A stretch of 64,000 nucleotides of DNA from Lysobacter antibioticus (GTDB lineage: Bacteria > Pseudomonadota > Gammaproteobacteria > Xanthomonadales > Xanthomonadaceae): positions 991,566-1,055,565 of the forward strand of contig NZ_CP013141.1 in the NCBI RefSeq assembly GCF_001442535.1. The letters are read 5' to 3'. The first letter of the stretch is position 1. Every line of letters starts with the position of its first letter. The translations under genes and the position numbers were made by a program. The notes beneath the pieces were generated by a model. It searched no databases, was not told where the DNA came from, and worked only from the letters and a program-made list of their open reading frames with translations. Positions 45,263 to 54,505 of the stretch are shown piece by piece.

Positions 45263-45907
45263 TCACAACGCCCGATGCACCGCCTCGCCGAACAAGGCGG
45301 TGTGGTGGCTGCAGTCGTTCAAGCGCACCACGTCGAGCGTGTCGACACTGTCGCCTTCCAGCAGGTTCAACGTGGTCGGGGCCTGACGGAAGGTCCACAG
45401 CTTCGACAAGGGGATGCCGAGCACCTTGCACAGCAGGACGCGGTTGACCGCATCGTGCGCGACCACCAGCAAGGTGTCGTCGGCACGCAGGCCCTCGCAG
45501 GCACGGGCGAACGCGGGCCAGGCACGGTCGAGCACGTGCACGATCGATTCGCCGCCGGGCATCAGTACTTCATGCGGGGTGTCGCGCCAGGCACGCAGGC
45601 GGTCGCCGTCGCGCTCGCGGATTTCGCTGGCGAGCAGGCCTTCCCAGGTGCCGTGGGCGATTTCCATCAGGCCCGGATCGAACTGCAACAGACTCGCGCG
45701 CTCGGCGCCGAGGGCGAGCTCGGCGGTGCGGCGCGCGCGCGACAACGGCGAGGCGACGGCGCGGGTGATCGAAACATCGCGCAGGCGCGCGCCGAGCGCG
45801 GTCGCCTGGGCTTCGCCGACCGGCGACAGGGCGATGTCCTCCTGGCCCTGATAGCGGCCTTCGGCATTCCACGGGGTTTCCCCATGACGGGCAAGCAAAA
45901 TCCGCAT
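45263..45907 (-). CDS. Histidine phosphatase family protein, candidate phosphoserine phosphatase
   Basis: A 214-residue phosphoglycerate-mutase-like phosphatase. ILLARHGETPWN has the catalytic His in RHG, MEIAHGTWEGL carries the family Glu, and LLVVAHDAVNRVLLC the second His. It starts 2 nt after the serA stop, so the two are one operon. Some histidine phosphatases act as metal-independent phosphoserine phosphatases, and the coupling to serA makes that attractive, since the missing serine-pathway step after SerA and SerC is this one. Cobalamin-pathway CobC and generic PGM-like roles are alternatives; no cob genes are nearby. Confidence 0.85.
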   Translation of the reverse strand: MRILLARHGETPWNAEGRYQGQEDIALSPVGEAQATALGARLRDVSITRAVASPLSRARRTAELALGAERASLLQFDPGLMEIAHGTWEGLLASEIRERDGDRLRAWRDTPHEVLMPGGESIVHVLDRAWPAFARACEGLRADDTLLVVAHDAVNRVLLCKVLGIPLSKLWTFRQAPTTLNLLEGDSVDTLDVVRLNDCSHHTALFGEAVHRAL

Positions 45908-45909
45908 GA

Positions 45910-47472
45910 TCAGACCTGCGCCAGCGAGAGGATACCGGGGGTCGCGCGCAGCAGCGCGAGCTGCTGTTCGTTGACCGGACGGTCGACGGTGATCGCCGCG
46001 CGCGCCTGGCCGTCGCCGGCCGCTCCCAGGGCGAAGTTGACGATGTTGACGCCGGCCGCGCCGAGCTGCGAGCCGACCGCGCCGATCATGCCGGGACGGT
46101 CTTCGTTGCGCAGCAACAGCACGTGCGCCTGCGGATCGAATTCGATCTCGACGCCGTCCAGGCGCACCACCCGTGGGCCGCGATGCAGGGTCGCTTCGAT
46201 CTCGCGGGTGCGCTTCTCGCCGACCACGCGCAACTTCAGCAAACGGTCGAAACCGTCGCCGTCGCCGCCGAGGGTCTCGGCCACCGTCAGACCGCGTGCG
46301 GCCGCTTCCTGCAAGGCGTTGACCGGGGTCACCCGGCCCGAGGCGGTGCCGAGCAGGGCCGCCACCAGCAGACGCGTCAACGGACGCGTGTCGAGCGCAT
46401 CGGTGCGGCCGGCATAGGTGATTTCCAGACGCGTCGGCGCCGGTACCAGGCGCGCGGCGAGGCGGCCCAGCGACGACATCAGCGGCATCCACGGGCCGGA
46501 TTCGCGCGCGGCTTCGGCGGTCAGCGGCGGCAGGTTGACGCAGCCGGCGACCGCGCCGGTGGCGACGAAATCGATGATCTGGCGGGCGAGGATGGTGCTG
46601 ACCGCCTGCTGCGCTTCGCTGGTCGAGGCGCCCAGGTGCGGGGTCAGGATCAGCTTGGCATTCGCGCGCAGCGCCGAGTCGGCCGGCAGCGGTTCGGTGA
46701 CGAAGGTGTCGAGCGCGGCGCCGGCGATATGGCCTTCTTCGATCAGCTGCAGCAAGGCGGCCTCATCGACCAGGCCGCCGCGCGCGGCGTTGATCAGGTA
46801 GGCGCCCTTCTTCATCCCGCGCATGCTCGTTTCCGAGAGCAGGTTGGTGGTTTCCTTGGTGCGCGGGATGTGCAGGGTGACGACGTCGGCCCAGGCCAGC
46901 AATTCTTCGAGCGACTTCAGCGGCACGCTGCCCTTGCCGGCCGCGGACGCGGGCAGGAAGGGGTCGTGCGCGGCCACTTCCATGCCGATGCCCTGCGCCT
47001 TACGTGCGACCGTGCCGCCGATGCGGCCCAGGCCGATCACGCCAAGCTTCTTGCCTTCGAGTTCGAAGCCGGTGAGGCCCGCCTTCGGCCATTCGCCGGC
47101 CTTCATGCCGGCGTCGGCGCGCGGGATGTGGCGCGCGAGCGCGAACAGCAGCGAGATCGCGTGTTCGGCCGCGGCCAGGGTGTTGCCGTCGGGCGCGTTC
47201 ATGACCGCGATGCCGCGTTCGGTGGCGGCCTCGACGTCGATGGTGTCGACACCGGCGCCGGCGCGGCCGATCACCCGCAACTGGGCGGCCTCGGCGAGCG
47301 CCTCGGCCGGCACCTTGGTCGCCGAACGCACCAGCACGGCGTCGACGCCGACCAGGGCCTGGGACAGGACCGCGGTGTCTTTGATCGGATCGGATACGAC
47401 GACTTCCCAGCCCGCATCGCGGAACAGGGCCAGACCGTCTTCGTGAATGCCATCGCAGGCCAGTACTTTCAT
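45910..47472 (-). CDS. serA: D-3-phosphoglycerate dehydrogenase, long form
   Basis: A 520-residue protein catalysing the first step of serine synthesis. The Rossmann motif is VIGLGRIGGTVARKAQGIGM, with the catalytic region RAGAGVDTIDVEAATERGIA and LTPHLGASTSEAQQAVS containing the His. Beyond residue 310 there is the intervening domain (ASB) and a C-terminal ACT domain (VLLLRNEDRPGMIGAVGSQL), as in the Mycobacterium/Bacillus long form rather than the 410-residue E. coli type. It is followed immediately by a histidine phosphatase gene. Confidence 0.95.
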   Translation of the reverse strand: MKVLACDGIHEDGLALFRDAGWEVVVSDPIKDTAVLSQALVGVDAVLVRSATKVPAEALAEAAQLRVIGRAGAGVDTIDVEAATERGIAVMNAPDGNTLAAAEHAISLLFALARHIPRADAGMKAGEWPKAGLTGFELEGKKLGVIGLGRIGGTVARKAQGIGMEVAAHDPFLPASAAGKGSVPLKSLEELLAWADVVTLHIPRTKETTNLLSETSMRGMKKGAYLINAARGGLVDEAALLQLIEEGHIAGAALDTFVTEPLPADSALRANAKLILTPHLGASTSEAQQAVSTILARQIIDFVATGAVAGCVNLPPLTAEAARESGPWMPLMSSLGRLAARLVPAPTRLEITYAGRTDALDTRPLTRLLVAALLGTASGRVTPVNALQEAAARGLTVAETLGGDGDGFDRLLKLRVVGEKRTREIEATLHRGPRVVRLDGVEIEFDPQAHVLLLRNEDRPGMIGAVGSQLGAAGVNIVNFALGAAGDGQARAAITVDRPVNEQQLALLRATPGILSLAQV

Positions 47473-47887
47473 CGCAAGCTCCAGGTCGTAGGGGACAGAC
47501 CACGGAGCACGACCGAGCCGGCACTACGGTTGGATCTCGCGCCCTCAGGCTGAAGCTGGGGCCACGATGCCGCTGGGTAGCGGCGCCGCATGAGGCGGCA
47601 TCTGACACGGGTCGGGAGACGGGGCCGGCTGGCATGGGAATCCGCGACTGCCCGCGCAGCCTAAGTCAGCAGACCGCCGCTTGGCAAGCGCGACCGCGTT
47701 CATGAGTTCGACCGCCGCCTTCGCCCGGGCGCAATGCGTTTTGTGCATGAATTAGCAATTTGCGATTGCGCTTCGGAACCGCGTCACAAAGATACGAATC
47801 GAGTCGCGATGGCACATTGAGAAATCGCGACCCGGGTCCTAGCGTCGTTGCGCCGGCGTCCTGCCGGCATCCGAAGAGAGAACACCA
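47473..47887. other. 415-bp divergent gap, serA / small secreted gene
   Basis: The serA-proximal half is GC-rich and could form a structured 5' leader; the other half is AT-richer (ttagcaatttgcgattgcg near 47752) and probably holds the promoter of the small secreted protein. I could not match any known riboswitch. No gene called. Confidence 0.4.
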
Positions 47888-48115
47888 ATGCGCAAGAAAC
47901 TCGCTCTGACGCTCGGCTTCGCGGCGCTTGCCGCGGTCGGCGCTGCAGTCGCTGCAATCGGACCCACCGGCCCCGGCCAGTTCTACACCTACTACGACGA
48001 CAACGGCACCGTCGTCGGCTACTCGGCCATTCGCTGCGACAACACCCGCGAATCCTGGGGCAAGTTCACCAAGAACTACAGCGACGGTTATTTCATCTGC
48101 GACCCTGAAATCTGA
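47888..48115 (+). CDS. Small secreted protein, DUF6289-like (paralogue 1)
   Basis: A 75-residue protein with a signal peptide (RKKLALTLGFAALAAVGAAV). The mature part is about 50 residues: GPGQFYTYYDDNGTVVGYSA, then a Cys, SWGKFT, YSDG and a final Cys-x-P. It shares the frame G-x-FY-x-Y-x-D-x-x-G-x-VVG...C...S.G..T..YS.G...C.P with the gene at 48365, so both are one family. From memory this looks like the small Xanthomonadales proteins catalogued as DUF6289; the identification is tentative. The two Cys probably form one disulfide in the periplasm or outside. Function unknown. Confidence 0.7.
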   Translation: MRKKLALTLGFAALAAVGAAVAAIGPTGPGQFYTYYDDNGTVVGYSAIRCDNTRESWGKFTKNYSDGYFICDPEI

Positions 48116-48364
48116 TCGATCCGGCGATCGCCGCCTTCCGTTTCGCCGCGGCACGATCCATGTCGCGCATCGGCACGGTAACGGTCGCCTCGTTCGTCCC
48201 GCATCACCGATCTGAGCGATCGGCGCACCGGCACGACACCGTCGAGCGTGAGCGACGCTTGGCGCACAGCGCGCCCGCACCATCGAAGATCACGCCACTG
48301 TCCGGCCCCGTGTCCGTCACCGCGCCGGGTATCCAATCTGCCTTTGTAAAGATGGGAGTTCGTC

Positions 48365-48592
48365 ATGCGTAAATCTTTCGCCCTCGGTCTCGGCCTCGTC
48401 GCCGCCCTCGTCGCCACCGTCGCCCTCGCCCGCCCGCCGGGCCCGGACGAAATCGGCGAGTTCTATGTGTATTTCGACGCCAGCGGCAAGGTCGTCGGCC
48501 AGGCGCAGCTGAGCTGCGAGGGCGTCTACAGCGAGTCGGGCGTACGCACCGCCAGCTACAGCGTCGGCCACCTGGTCTGCAATCCGCGCTGA
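48365..48592 (+). CDS. Small secreted protein, DUF6289-like (paralogue 2)
   Basis: A 75-residue paralogue of the gene at 47888, same length and same layout: signal peptide (RKSFALGLGLVAALVATVAL), then IGEFYVYFDASGKVVGQAQL with a Cys, SESGVRTASYSVGH and a final CNP. The 249-bp spacing and separate ribosome-binding sites suggest independent expression. A strong terminator follows. The small size and duplicated arrangement recall secreted peptides or bacteriocin-like families, but no processing or export genes are adjacent. Confidence 0.7.
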   Translation: MRKSFALGLGLVAALVATVALARPPGPDEIGEFYVYFDASGKVVGQAQLSCEGVYSESGVRTASYSVGHLVCNPR

Positions 48593-48616
48593 TCGTTGTT
48601 TCGTATTGGGGAGAGG

Positions 48617-48645
48617 AAGGGCCGGTGTATGCCGGCCCTTTTTTT
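48617..48645 (+). terminator. Terminator after paralogue 2
   Basis: Stem aagggccgg / ccggccctt with a short loop and a run of seven T. Confidence 0.9.
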
Positions 48646-48830
48646 GGGGCGGCGAATCGGTGGAGTACGCGAGTCGATGCGCGGTTCGATCCGATCGTCG
48701 GAATCATGCGGCGTATGCGCGGGCTGCGATCGGTTGCGCCGCGAGCGAAGAAGTCCGCGGCGCGCTTGTGGCCGAAGGAAGTCCTGGGTGACGCCGCTCC
48801 TGCCCATGAGCCGAGGTTGCCGTCCAACGC

Positions 48831-48858
48831 GTTGCCGTTGCCGTTGCCGTTGCCGTTG
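48831..48858. repeat. Hexanucleotide microsatellite (GTTGCC)n, left border of element C
   Basis: 4.7 units of GTTGCC, the shortest of the left-border arrays. Confidence 0.93.
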
Positions 48859-49545
48859 CATTGATCTGCTTTGCCGCTTTTCCGGTCAAGTGGAGACCCG
48901 GAGGGCGGCGCACAGGACGTGCGCCGTTTTTCGATAAGACAGGGACGTCTTATCGAAAAATCCCGGCGACAGCACCGCACTCGTGGCCTGTGCCCTTGCA
49001 AGGAAGGCCTTTTCTTTGGTTAGCTTTCTTTTGGGCCAGCAAAAGAAAGTAACCCGGCCGCGTCAGCGGACGGAAGCTCTGCTCTTGCTTCATAGACGCG
49101 TCGCAAGACCGACACGACGCGGTCGCGACTTGCGTCGCTCCTACTCTTGAAGCGGCGACCATGACGTCCCAATCTCGCGATGCTCCCGGCTGGGGCCAGG
49201 GTAGGAGCGGCGTCCTACTGGATTTCCTTCGGTCACAAGCCGCGACCACGCTGCAAGGGTCTCGCGGCGCGTCCATCAAGCAAAATTAAGATCAGGATCA
49301 GGATCAAACGCTAAAAGCTTCCGCCACTAAAGCGGCGGGTTACTTTCTTTTGTCATAAGCAACAAAAGAAAGGTAACCAAAGAAAAATGCTTTCTTTTGA
49401 ATCACAGGCCCGCACGAGCGGTGCTTCCGCAGGGATTTTTCATACGGGACATCCATGTCCCGATGAAAAACGGCCCGCATCCATGCGGGCCGCCCTCCGG
49501 GTCTTCTATAGCCTTCGCAAGGCTTAGATGGCGCACAGCAACAGC
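48859..49545 (+). repeat. Foldback element, copy C, with enlarged centre
   Basis: Matched arms from gacccgg at 48895 to ccgggtc at 49503. The perfect stem at 48927-48960 is as in copy B. In the right arm, hairpin ggcccgca-tcca-tgcgggcc differs from the ggcgcgca/tgcgcgcc of other copies by a compensated pair. Between the arms is about 190 bp of extra sequence containing two REP-like motifs in opposite orientation (49121 and 49201) and a tggatttccttcggtca segment. Confidence 0.87.
49121..49248. repeat. Inverted pair of REP-like motifs nested in element C
   Basis: A forward copy (ggtcgcgacttgcgtcgctc) at 49121-49144 and an inverse, interrupted copy (gtaggagcggcgtcc ... caagccgcgacca) at 49201-49248. 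Confidence 0.75.
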
Positions 49546-49574
49546 AACGGCGAGAGTAACCGCCGCAGAGTCAC

Positions 49575-51785
49575 CTATTTCCCGCTCGCCGGAACCCCCA
49601 TCTCCGCCAACAACCTTGGCGCCGGGAACACGTCCTGCAACACCCAACGCAAATAGCGCTGATCGACCGAGATCGTCCGCGTCAACGCCGGGTCGAACAA
49701 CCAGCTCGCGCTCACCGATTCCCAGTTGCTGTCGAAGGCGATGCCGGCCAGCTTGCCCTGCCCGTCCAGCACCGGCGAGCCGGAATTGCCGCCGCTGATG
49801 TCGAGGTCGGCCAGGAAATTCACCGGCACCGAACCCAAACGCTTGTCGACGAGGTTGGCGCTGAAACGCTTGGCCGTGATCGCGTCGAGCAAGGCCGGCG
49901 GCGCGTCGAACGGCGGTTTTCCGCTGCTGCGCGCGGCGATTTCCTCGACGCGGGTGAAGGGCAATTGCTTGGCGCCATTGTCCTTCGTGTAGGGCGACAC
50001 GGTGCCGTAGCTGATGCGCAGGGAGCCGTTGGCGTCGGGATAGGCCGGCTGGCCCAGACCCTTGCGGTAGTCGGCCAAGGCTTTCAGGTACACCGGCCGC
50101 ACCGTCAAGGTCTCGCCGGCGCGGCTGCGGATTTCGCGCTCCATTTCCAGCATCGTCGGCATCACCGCGACCGCGAACTGGATCGCGCCGTCCTTGCCGG
50201 CGTCCTTGCTCTTCTCGAAGGTGGCGCGGTCGGCCTTGAGCCAGGTCGCGCGCTGTTCGGGGTTGGCCAGGCGCGACTTGCCGATACGGTCGAGGGCGCG
50301 CTTGATCGCCTTTTCGTCGTCGCCTTCCAGCCATTGGTCGAGCGCGGCGACGCGCTGTTCTTTCGGCAGCTTGACGTATTCGTGCAGCCAGTAGTTCTGC
50401 AACTGCCGGTCCATGCGCACGTCATAGCGGCGGTCGGCCTGTTTGAGCCGATTCTCGAACGCGCCCTGGTCGCGTTGGCGGTAGCCGTTCTCGCGTTGCG
50501 CATCGGGTTTGTCGCGTTCGATTGCCAGCCGGTACAGCTGGGTCGCGGCGCTGAGGGTGCCGGTTGCGTACAACTGGCCGAGCACCAGGTCGCGGTCGCG
50601 TTCGGCGCGCGCCTGCTGGCCGAGTTCGACCAGGCGTGCGTGCGCGGCCAGGGCCGCCTCGCCGCCCGCGCCCTGCTTGCGCAGCCACTCCAGCAAACCG
50701 GTTTCTTCGCTGCGCTTGGCCTGGGCCGCATTGGTGCGGCGGAAGCTTTCGATCTGGCTTTCGTAACTCTTGGCCGCGCCCAGCCAACCGCGCAGGGTGC
50801 CGACGTACTTGCTCGCGACCTCGGGGCTCTTGCGGCCTTCGGCTTCGATCAAGGCAGCCAGACGGCGGTAATGCGCGGCGACGGTCGGATAGGTCCAGTC
50901 GGCGTTGGCCTCGAAGTCGTCGGCCATGGCGTAGCGGTTGGTCATGCCCGGAAAGCCGGCGAGCATGACGAAATCGCCCGCGCCCAGGGGTTTGTCGGCG
51001 ATCTTGAGCCAGCGCTTGGGCTGATACGGCACGTTGTCGATCGCGAACGGCGCCGGCTTGCCGTCCTTGCCGACGTAGGCGCGATAGAAGGCGAAATCGC
51101 CGGTATGGCGCGGCCACGACCAGTTGTCGGTCTCGCCGCCGAAGTTGCCGATGCTTTCCGGCGGGGCGTAGACCAGGCGCAGGTCGCGGATCTCGATGCT
51201 GCGCTGCAGTTGATAACGGTTGCCGCCGGAAAAACTGTACAGACGGCAGCCGTAGTCGGCCTGAGTTTCGCACTCGGCGACCAGTTGTTTCTCCAATGCG
51301 TCGAGCGCGGCGATGCGCGCGAGCGGGTCGGTCGCGGCGGTCAGCGCCGCCTGCACCCGCGGGGTGACGTCCTGCACCGAATCCAGCACGAAGATGCGTG
51401 CGTTGGCGCCGGCCGAGACTTCCTCGTTGTTGGTGCCGGTCTTGAAGCCGTCGCGCAGCAGGCTTTTCTGCGGCGTCGAATTGAGTTGCAGCGCGGCAAG
51501 CGCGCAATGGTGGTTGGTCAGCAGCAGGCCCTTGGGCGAGACGAAGCTCGCGGTGCAGCCGCCGAAGGGGACCACCGCTCCGAGTGGGTCGCCTTTCGGG
51601 TCGCTCAATTGCGCCAGCTGCTTGGACGTCGCCTTCAGCCCGGCCTGCTTGAGCTTGCTGGCGAGTTCGGGGAATTGCTGCGGCGTCCATACGCCCTCGA
51701 CCGCCCGGGCGGCCCCATGCCAGGCCAGCGTGCACGACAACGTCCCTGCCATGGCCAGTGATCGGGCCAGCACCGTGTATTGCAT
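49575..51785 (-). CDS. S46 family dipeptidyl peptidase (copy 1)
   Basis: A 736-residue exported serine peptidase of the DPP7/DPP11 family. Signal peptide to about residue 28, then EGVWTPQQFPELASKLKQAG. TNHHCA (His about 92) supplies the catalytic His, and [20 protein letters not shown] the nucleophile Ser in GNSGSP. S46 enzymes remove N-terminal dipeptides in the periplasm. The residue 18 positions after the Ser, which sets P1 preference (Gly in DPP7, Arg in DPP11), is Ser here (FDSNWE), so specificity is not predictable. First of three consecutive S46 genes, separated from the next by 323 bp. Confidence 0.92.
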   Translation of the reverse strand: MQYTVLARSLAMAGTLSCTLAWHGAARAVEGVWTPQQFPELASKLKQAGLKATSKQLAQLSDPKGDPLGAVVPFGGCTASFVSPKGLLLTNHHCALAALQLNSTPQKSLLRDGFKTGTNNEEVSAGANARIFVLDSVQDVTPRVQAALTAATDPLARIAALDALEKQLVAECETQADYGCRLYSFSGGNRYQLQRSIEIRDLRLVYAPPESIGNFGGETDNWSWPRHTGDFAFYRAYVGKDGKPAPFAIDNVPYQPKRWLKIADKPLGAGDFVMLAGFPGMTNRYAMADDFEANADWTYPTVAAHYRRLAALIEAEGRKSPEVASKYVGTLRGWLGAAKSYESQIESFRRTNAAQAKRSEETGLLEWLRKQGAGGEAALAAHARLVELGQQARAERDRDLVLGQLYATGTLSAATQLYRLAIERDKPDAQRENGYRQRDQGAFENRLKQADRRYDVRMDRQLQNYWLHEYVKLPKEQRVAALDQWLEGDDEKAIKRALDRIGKSRLANPEQRATWLKADRATFEKSKDAGKDGAIQFAVAVMPTMLEMEREIRSRAGETLTVRPVYLKALADYRKGLGQPAYPDANGSLRISYGTVSPYTKDNGAKQLPFTRVEEIAARSSGKPPFDAPPALLDAITAKRFSANLVDKRLGSVPVNFLADLDISGGNSGSPVLDGQGKLAGIAFDSNWESVSASWLFDPALTRTISVDQRYLRWVLQDVFPAPRLLAEMGVPASGK

Positions 51786-52000
51786 CAAAGCGTCCCTTGG
51801 AAGGCGGGAGGTCGAGTCTAGCCCGGCTGTTTCTGCGAAGGCCATTCCGGATCCGTCGAAGCGCGGCCTGGCGGCGCTGCGGTTCGTCGCGCTTCAGCGT
51901 TGGCGCGCATGGACACGGCCGGCAATCTAAAAATTTCGTTAGTTAGGACGGATGGGCCCTGTCGACGATGGCGATGGCGCGGTCCCGGACGTGTGGGCGC

Positions 52001-52024
52001 GGTCGCGGCTCGCGCCGCTCCTAC
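52001..52024 (+). repeat. REP-like motif (gtcgcggcttgcgccgctcc family)
   Basis: ggtcgcggctcgcgccgctc copy between S46 genes. Confidence 0.82.
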
Positions 52025-52051
52025 CCCCTGTGCATCGTCGCCCTGCAGAAA

Positions 52052-52087
52052 CGCAAACGCCGGTCGGCGAACCGACCGGCGTTTGCG
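52052..52087 (-). terminator. Hairpin after S46 copy 2
   Basis: Near-perfect stem cgcaaacgccggtcgg / ccgaccggcgtttgcg, 22 bp after the stop; strong stem but no clear T run, so the terminator role is likely rather than certain. Confidence 0.65.
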
Positions 52088-52108
52088 ATTGCGGGTAGCC
52101 GTGGCGGT

Positions 52109-54283
52109 TTACTTCTTCGCCGGCACGCCCAGTTCGGTCAACAGCTGCGGCGCCGGATAGACCTCCTGCATGATCCAGCGCATGTAGCGCTGATCGACCG
52201 AGATCATCCGGGTCATCACCGGATCGAACAGCCAGTTCGAGCTCACCGACTCCCAGTTGCCGTCGAAGGCCAGACCGACCAGCTTGCCTTCGCCGTCGAG
52301 CACCGGCGAGCCGGAGTTGCCGCCGGTGATGTCGAGGTCGGACAGGAAGTTCACCGGCACCGTCTTCAGACGCTTGTCGCTCAGGCCGCCGTAACGCTTG
52401 GCCGAGATCGCGTCGATCAGGTTCTGCGGCGCGTTGAAGGGCTCCTCGCCGGTGGCCTTGGCGGCGACCTCTTCGAGCTTGGTGAACGAGGCCTGCTTGC
52501 TGCCGTCGAGCTTGGTGTAGGCCTTGACGTTGCCGAAGGTGATGCGCAGGGTCGAGTTGGCGTCCGGGTAGACCGCCTGCTTCTTGCTCTTGCGATAGTC
52601 GATCACGCCCTGCAGGTAGGCCGGACGCGCGACCAGGGTTTCGCCGTCGCGGGCCTTGCCTTCCTGCTCCAGGCGCAGCGCCGCCGGGAACAGCGCCTTG
52701 GCCATCTGGATCGCCGGATCGCGGCTCTTGTCCATGGCGGCGCGGTCGTCGTCGATCAAGGCCAGGCGCTCCTTGGTGCTGCCGAGCTTGGTCTTGGCCA
52801 GCTTGTCGAGCGCGCGCTTGATCGCCTTCTCGTCGGAACCGCCGAGCCAACGGTCGAGTTCGGCGATGCGCTCGCCGGCCGGCAGCTTGACGTATTCGCG
52901 CAGCCAGTAAGCCTGCAGCTCGCGGTCCATGCGCGGGTCGTAGCGGCGTTCCATCTGCTCCAACGCGGCCTTGATCGAGGGCAGATCGCGCTGCTGGTAA
53001 CCGGGCTCGCGCTCGGCGTCGGGCTTGGCGCGTTCGACCGCGAGGCGGTACAGGGTGCCGGACGCGGCGATCACGCCGAAACGGCGCAGCTGCGAGAACA
53101 CGGTGTCGCGCTCGCGGTGCGCGTTCGCGGCCTCGATCTGCTCGATCATCTTGGCGTGGCCGGCCAAGGCCGGCGCGCCGGCCTTGCCGCGCTTGCCGAG
53201 CCAGGCCAGCACGGCCTCTTCGTCGGCGTGCTTCTTCTTCGCCACGCCGATGCGCTCGAAGCCTTCGAGCTGGCCGTCGTAGTTCTTCAGCGTGTTTTGC
53301 CAGCCGCGCACGGTGCTGGCGTACTTCACGCCGATTTCCGGATCCTGCTTCGCGGTCTGCCCGACCAGGGCGACCAGGTTCTTGTAGTGCTGCGACAGGG
53401 TCGGATACGTCCAGTCCGCGGTGGCGTCGAACTCGGCCGCCAGGGCGTAGCGGTTGGTGCGGCCCGGGTAGCCGGCGACCATGACGAAGTCGCCCTCACC
53501 GAGCGGCTTGTCGGCGATCTTCAGGTAATGCTTGGGCTGATACGGAACGTTGTCTTTCGCATACGCGGCCGGCTTGCCGTCTTTGCCGACGTAGGCGCGG
53601 TAGAACGAGAAGTCGCCGGTGTGGCGCGGCCACATCCAGTTGTCGACTTCGCCGCCGTAGTTGCCGATGCTGCCGGGCGGCGCGTAGACCAGACGCACGT
53701 CCTTGATCTCGATGCGCCGGAACAGACGGTAGGTGCTGCCGCCGAAGAAGCTGTAGACCTCGCAGGCGTAGCCGGGCTCGGCCTCGCACTGGGCGATCAA
53801 CTGCTTGCCGACCGTTTCCAGCGCATGGGTGCGGTCGATGGGCTCGACCGCCTCGGCGATCGCGCTCTTGATCTGCGCGGTCACGTCCTGGATCGAATCG
53901 AGCACGTAGATGCGCGAGGCCGGGCCAGCCGAGACTTCGTCGCCCGGAGCCGCGGCGTTGAAGCCGTCGCGCATCAGGTTCTTCTGCGCGGTCGAATTGA
54001 GCTGGATCGCGCCGTAAGCGCAGTGATGGTTGGTCACCACCAGGCCGCGCGGCGAGACGAAGCTCGCGGTGCAGCCGCCGAGCGAAACCACCGCGCCCAT
54101 CGGGTCGCCGGTAAGGTCGGCCAGTTGCTTGGCGTTGAGCTTGAGCCCGGCCTGCTTCAGCGGCGCGGAGATCTCGGGCAATTGCTGCGGCACCCACATG
54201 CCTTCGACGGCCTGGGCCGTCGTGGCGAGGCCGCCCAGCGTGCCGGCCATGACCATGGCCGTAGCCAGTTTCGTGTAGCGCAT
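52109..54283 (-). CDS. S46 family dipeptidyl peptidase, DPP7-like (copy 2)
   Basis: A 724-residue exported peptidase. TNHHCAYGAIQLNST puts the catalytic His at 86, the same number as reported for Pseudoxanthomonas DAP BII, a near relative of the same length. [20 protein letters not shown] carries the nucleophile. The S1 determinant is Gly (FDGNWE), the DPP7 state, predicting preference for hydrophobic P1 residues at the second position of peptides. Signal peptide ends near TTAQA. It is the middle gene of the array and closest to the characterised enzymes. Confidence 0.94.
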   Translation of the reverse strand: MRYTKLATAMVMAGTLGGLATTAQAVEGMWVPQQLPEISAPLKQAGLKLNAKQLADLTGDPMGAVVSLGGCTASFVSPRGLVVTNHHCAYGAIQLNSTAQKNLMRDGFNAAAPGDEVSAGPASRIYVLDSIQDVTAQIKSAIAEAVEPIDRTHALETVGKQLIAQCEAEPGYACEVYSFFGGSTYRLFRRIEIKDVRLVYAPPGSIGNYGGEVDNWMWPRHTGDFSFYRAYVGKDGKPAAYAKDNVPYQPKHYLKIADKPLGEGDFVMVAGYPGRTNRYALAAEFDATADWTYPTLSQHYKNLVALVGQTAKQDPEIGVKYASTVRGWQNTLKNYDGQLEGFERIGVAKKKHADEEAVLAWLGKRGKAGAPALAGHAKMIEQIEAANAHRERDTVFSQLRRFGVIAASGTLYRLAVERAKPDAEREPGYQQRDLPSIKAALEQMERRYDPRMDRELQAYWLREYVKLPAGERIAELDRWLGGSDEKAIKRALDKLAKTKLGSTKERLALIDDDRAAMDKSRDPAIQMAKALFPAALRLEQEGKARDGETLVARPAYLQGVIDYRKSKKQAVYPDANSTLRITFGNVKAYTKLDGSKQASFTKLEEVAAKATGEEPFNAPQNLIDAISAKRYGGLSDKRLKTVPVNFLSDLDITGGNSGSPVLDGEGKLVGLAFDGNWESVSSNWLFDPVMTRMISVDQRYMRWIMQEVYPAPQLLTELGVPAKK

Positions 54284-54505
54284 CGTGTTCCCCCAGAAAT
54301 GGACGCAGACAAAGTGGCCGAAGTCTAGCCCGGCGAGGCAAGCCTCGCTACGCGCAAACAGGCCAATGGCGCAGCGCAGGCGCCGAATTGGGCGGAAAAC
54401 GCGGGTTTCGCGCCCGGCCGCCCCGCTCCGCGACGCCTGCTCCGGTCGTCGTCGCGACCGGAGCGTTGGTCGGGAAAGGGCGGGATTCGCCGGTAAAACC
54501 CCGAC

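Larger units (their letters stand above)
48593..49574. other. 982-bp gene-free region filled by repeats
   Basis: Contains a terminator, a GTTGCC microsatellite, and foldback element C with two REP-like motifs inside it. No gene is called. Confidence 0.8.
51786..52108. other. 323-bp gap between S46 copies 1 and 2
   Basis: Contains the copy-1 promoter region, a REP-like motif at 52001 and a hairpin at 52052-52087. No gene called. Confidence 0.6.

Noticed and set aside
47630..47700. Cobalamin-riboswitch-like gggaatccgcgactgcccgc segment on the plus strand
   Set aside because: The B12-box order and the later conserved blocks are missing, and the downstream gene is a small secreted protein without a cobalamin link.
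48363..49001. Minus-strand frames with RRDFSIRRPCLIEKRRTSC (also at 57265 and 58514)
   Set aside because: They are the translated left arm of the same element, read on the other strand, and end in poly-GNGNGN from the microsatellite.
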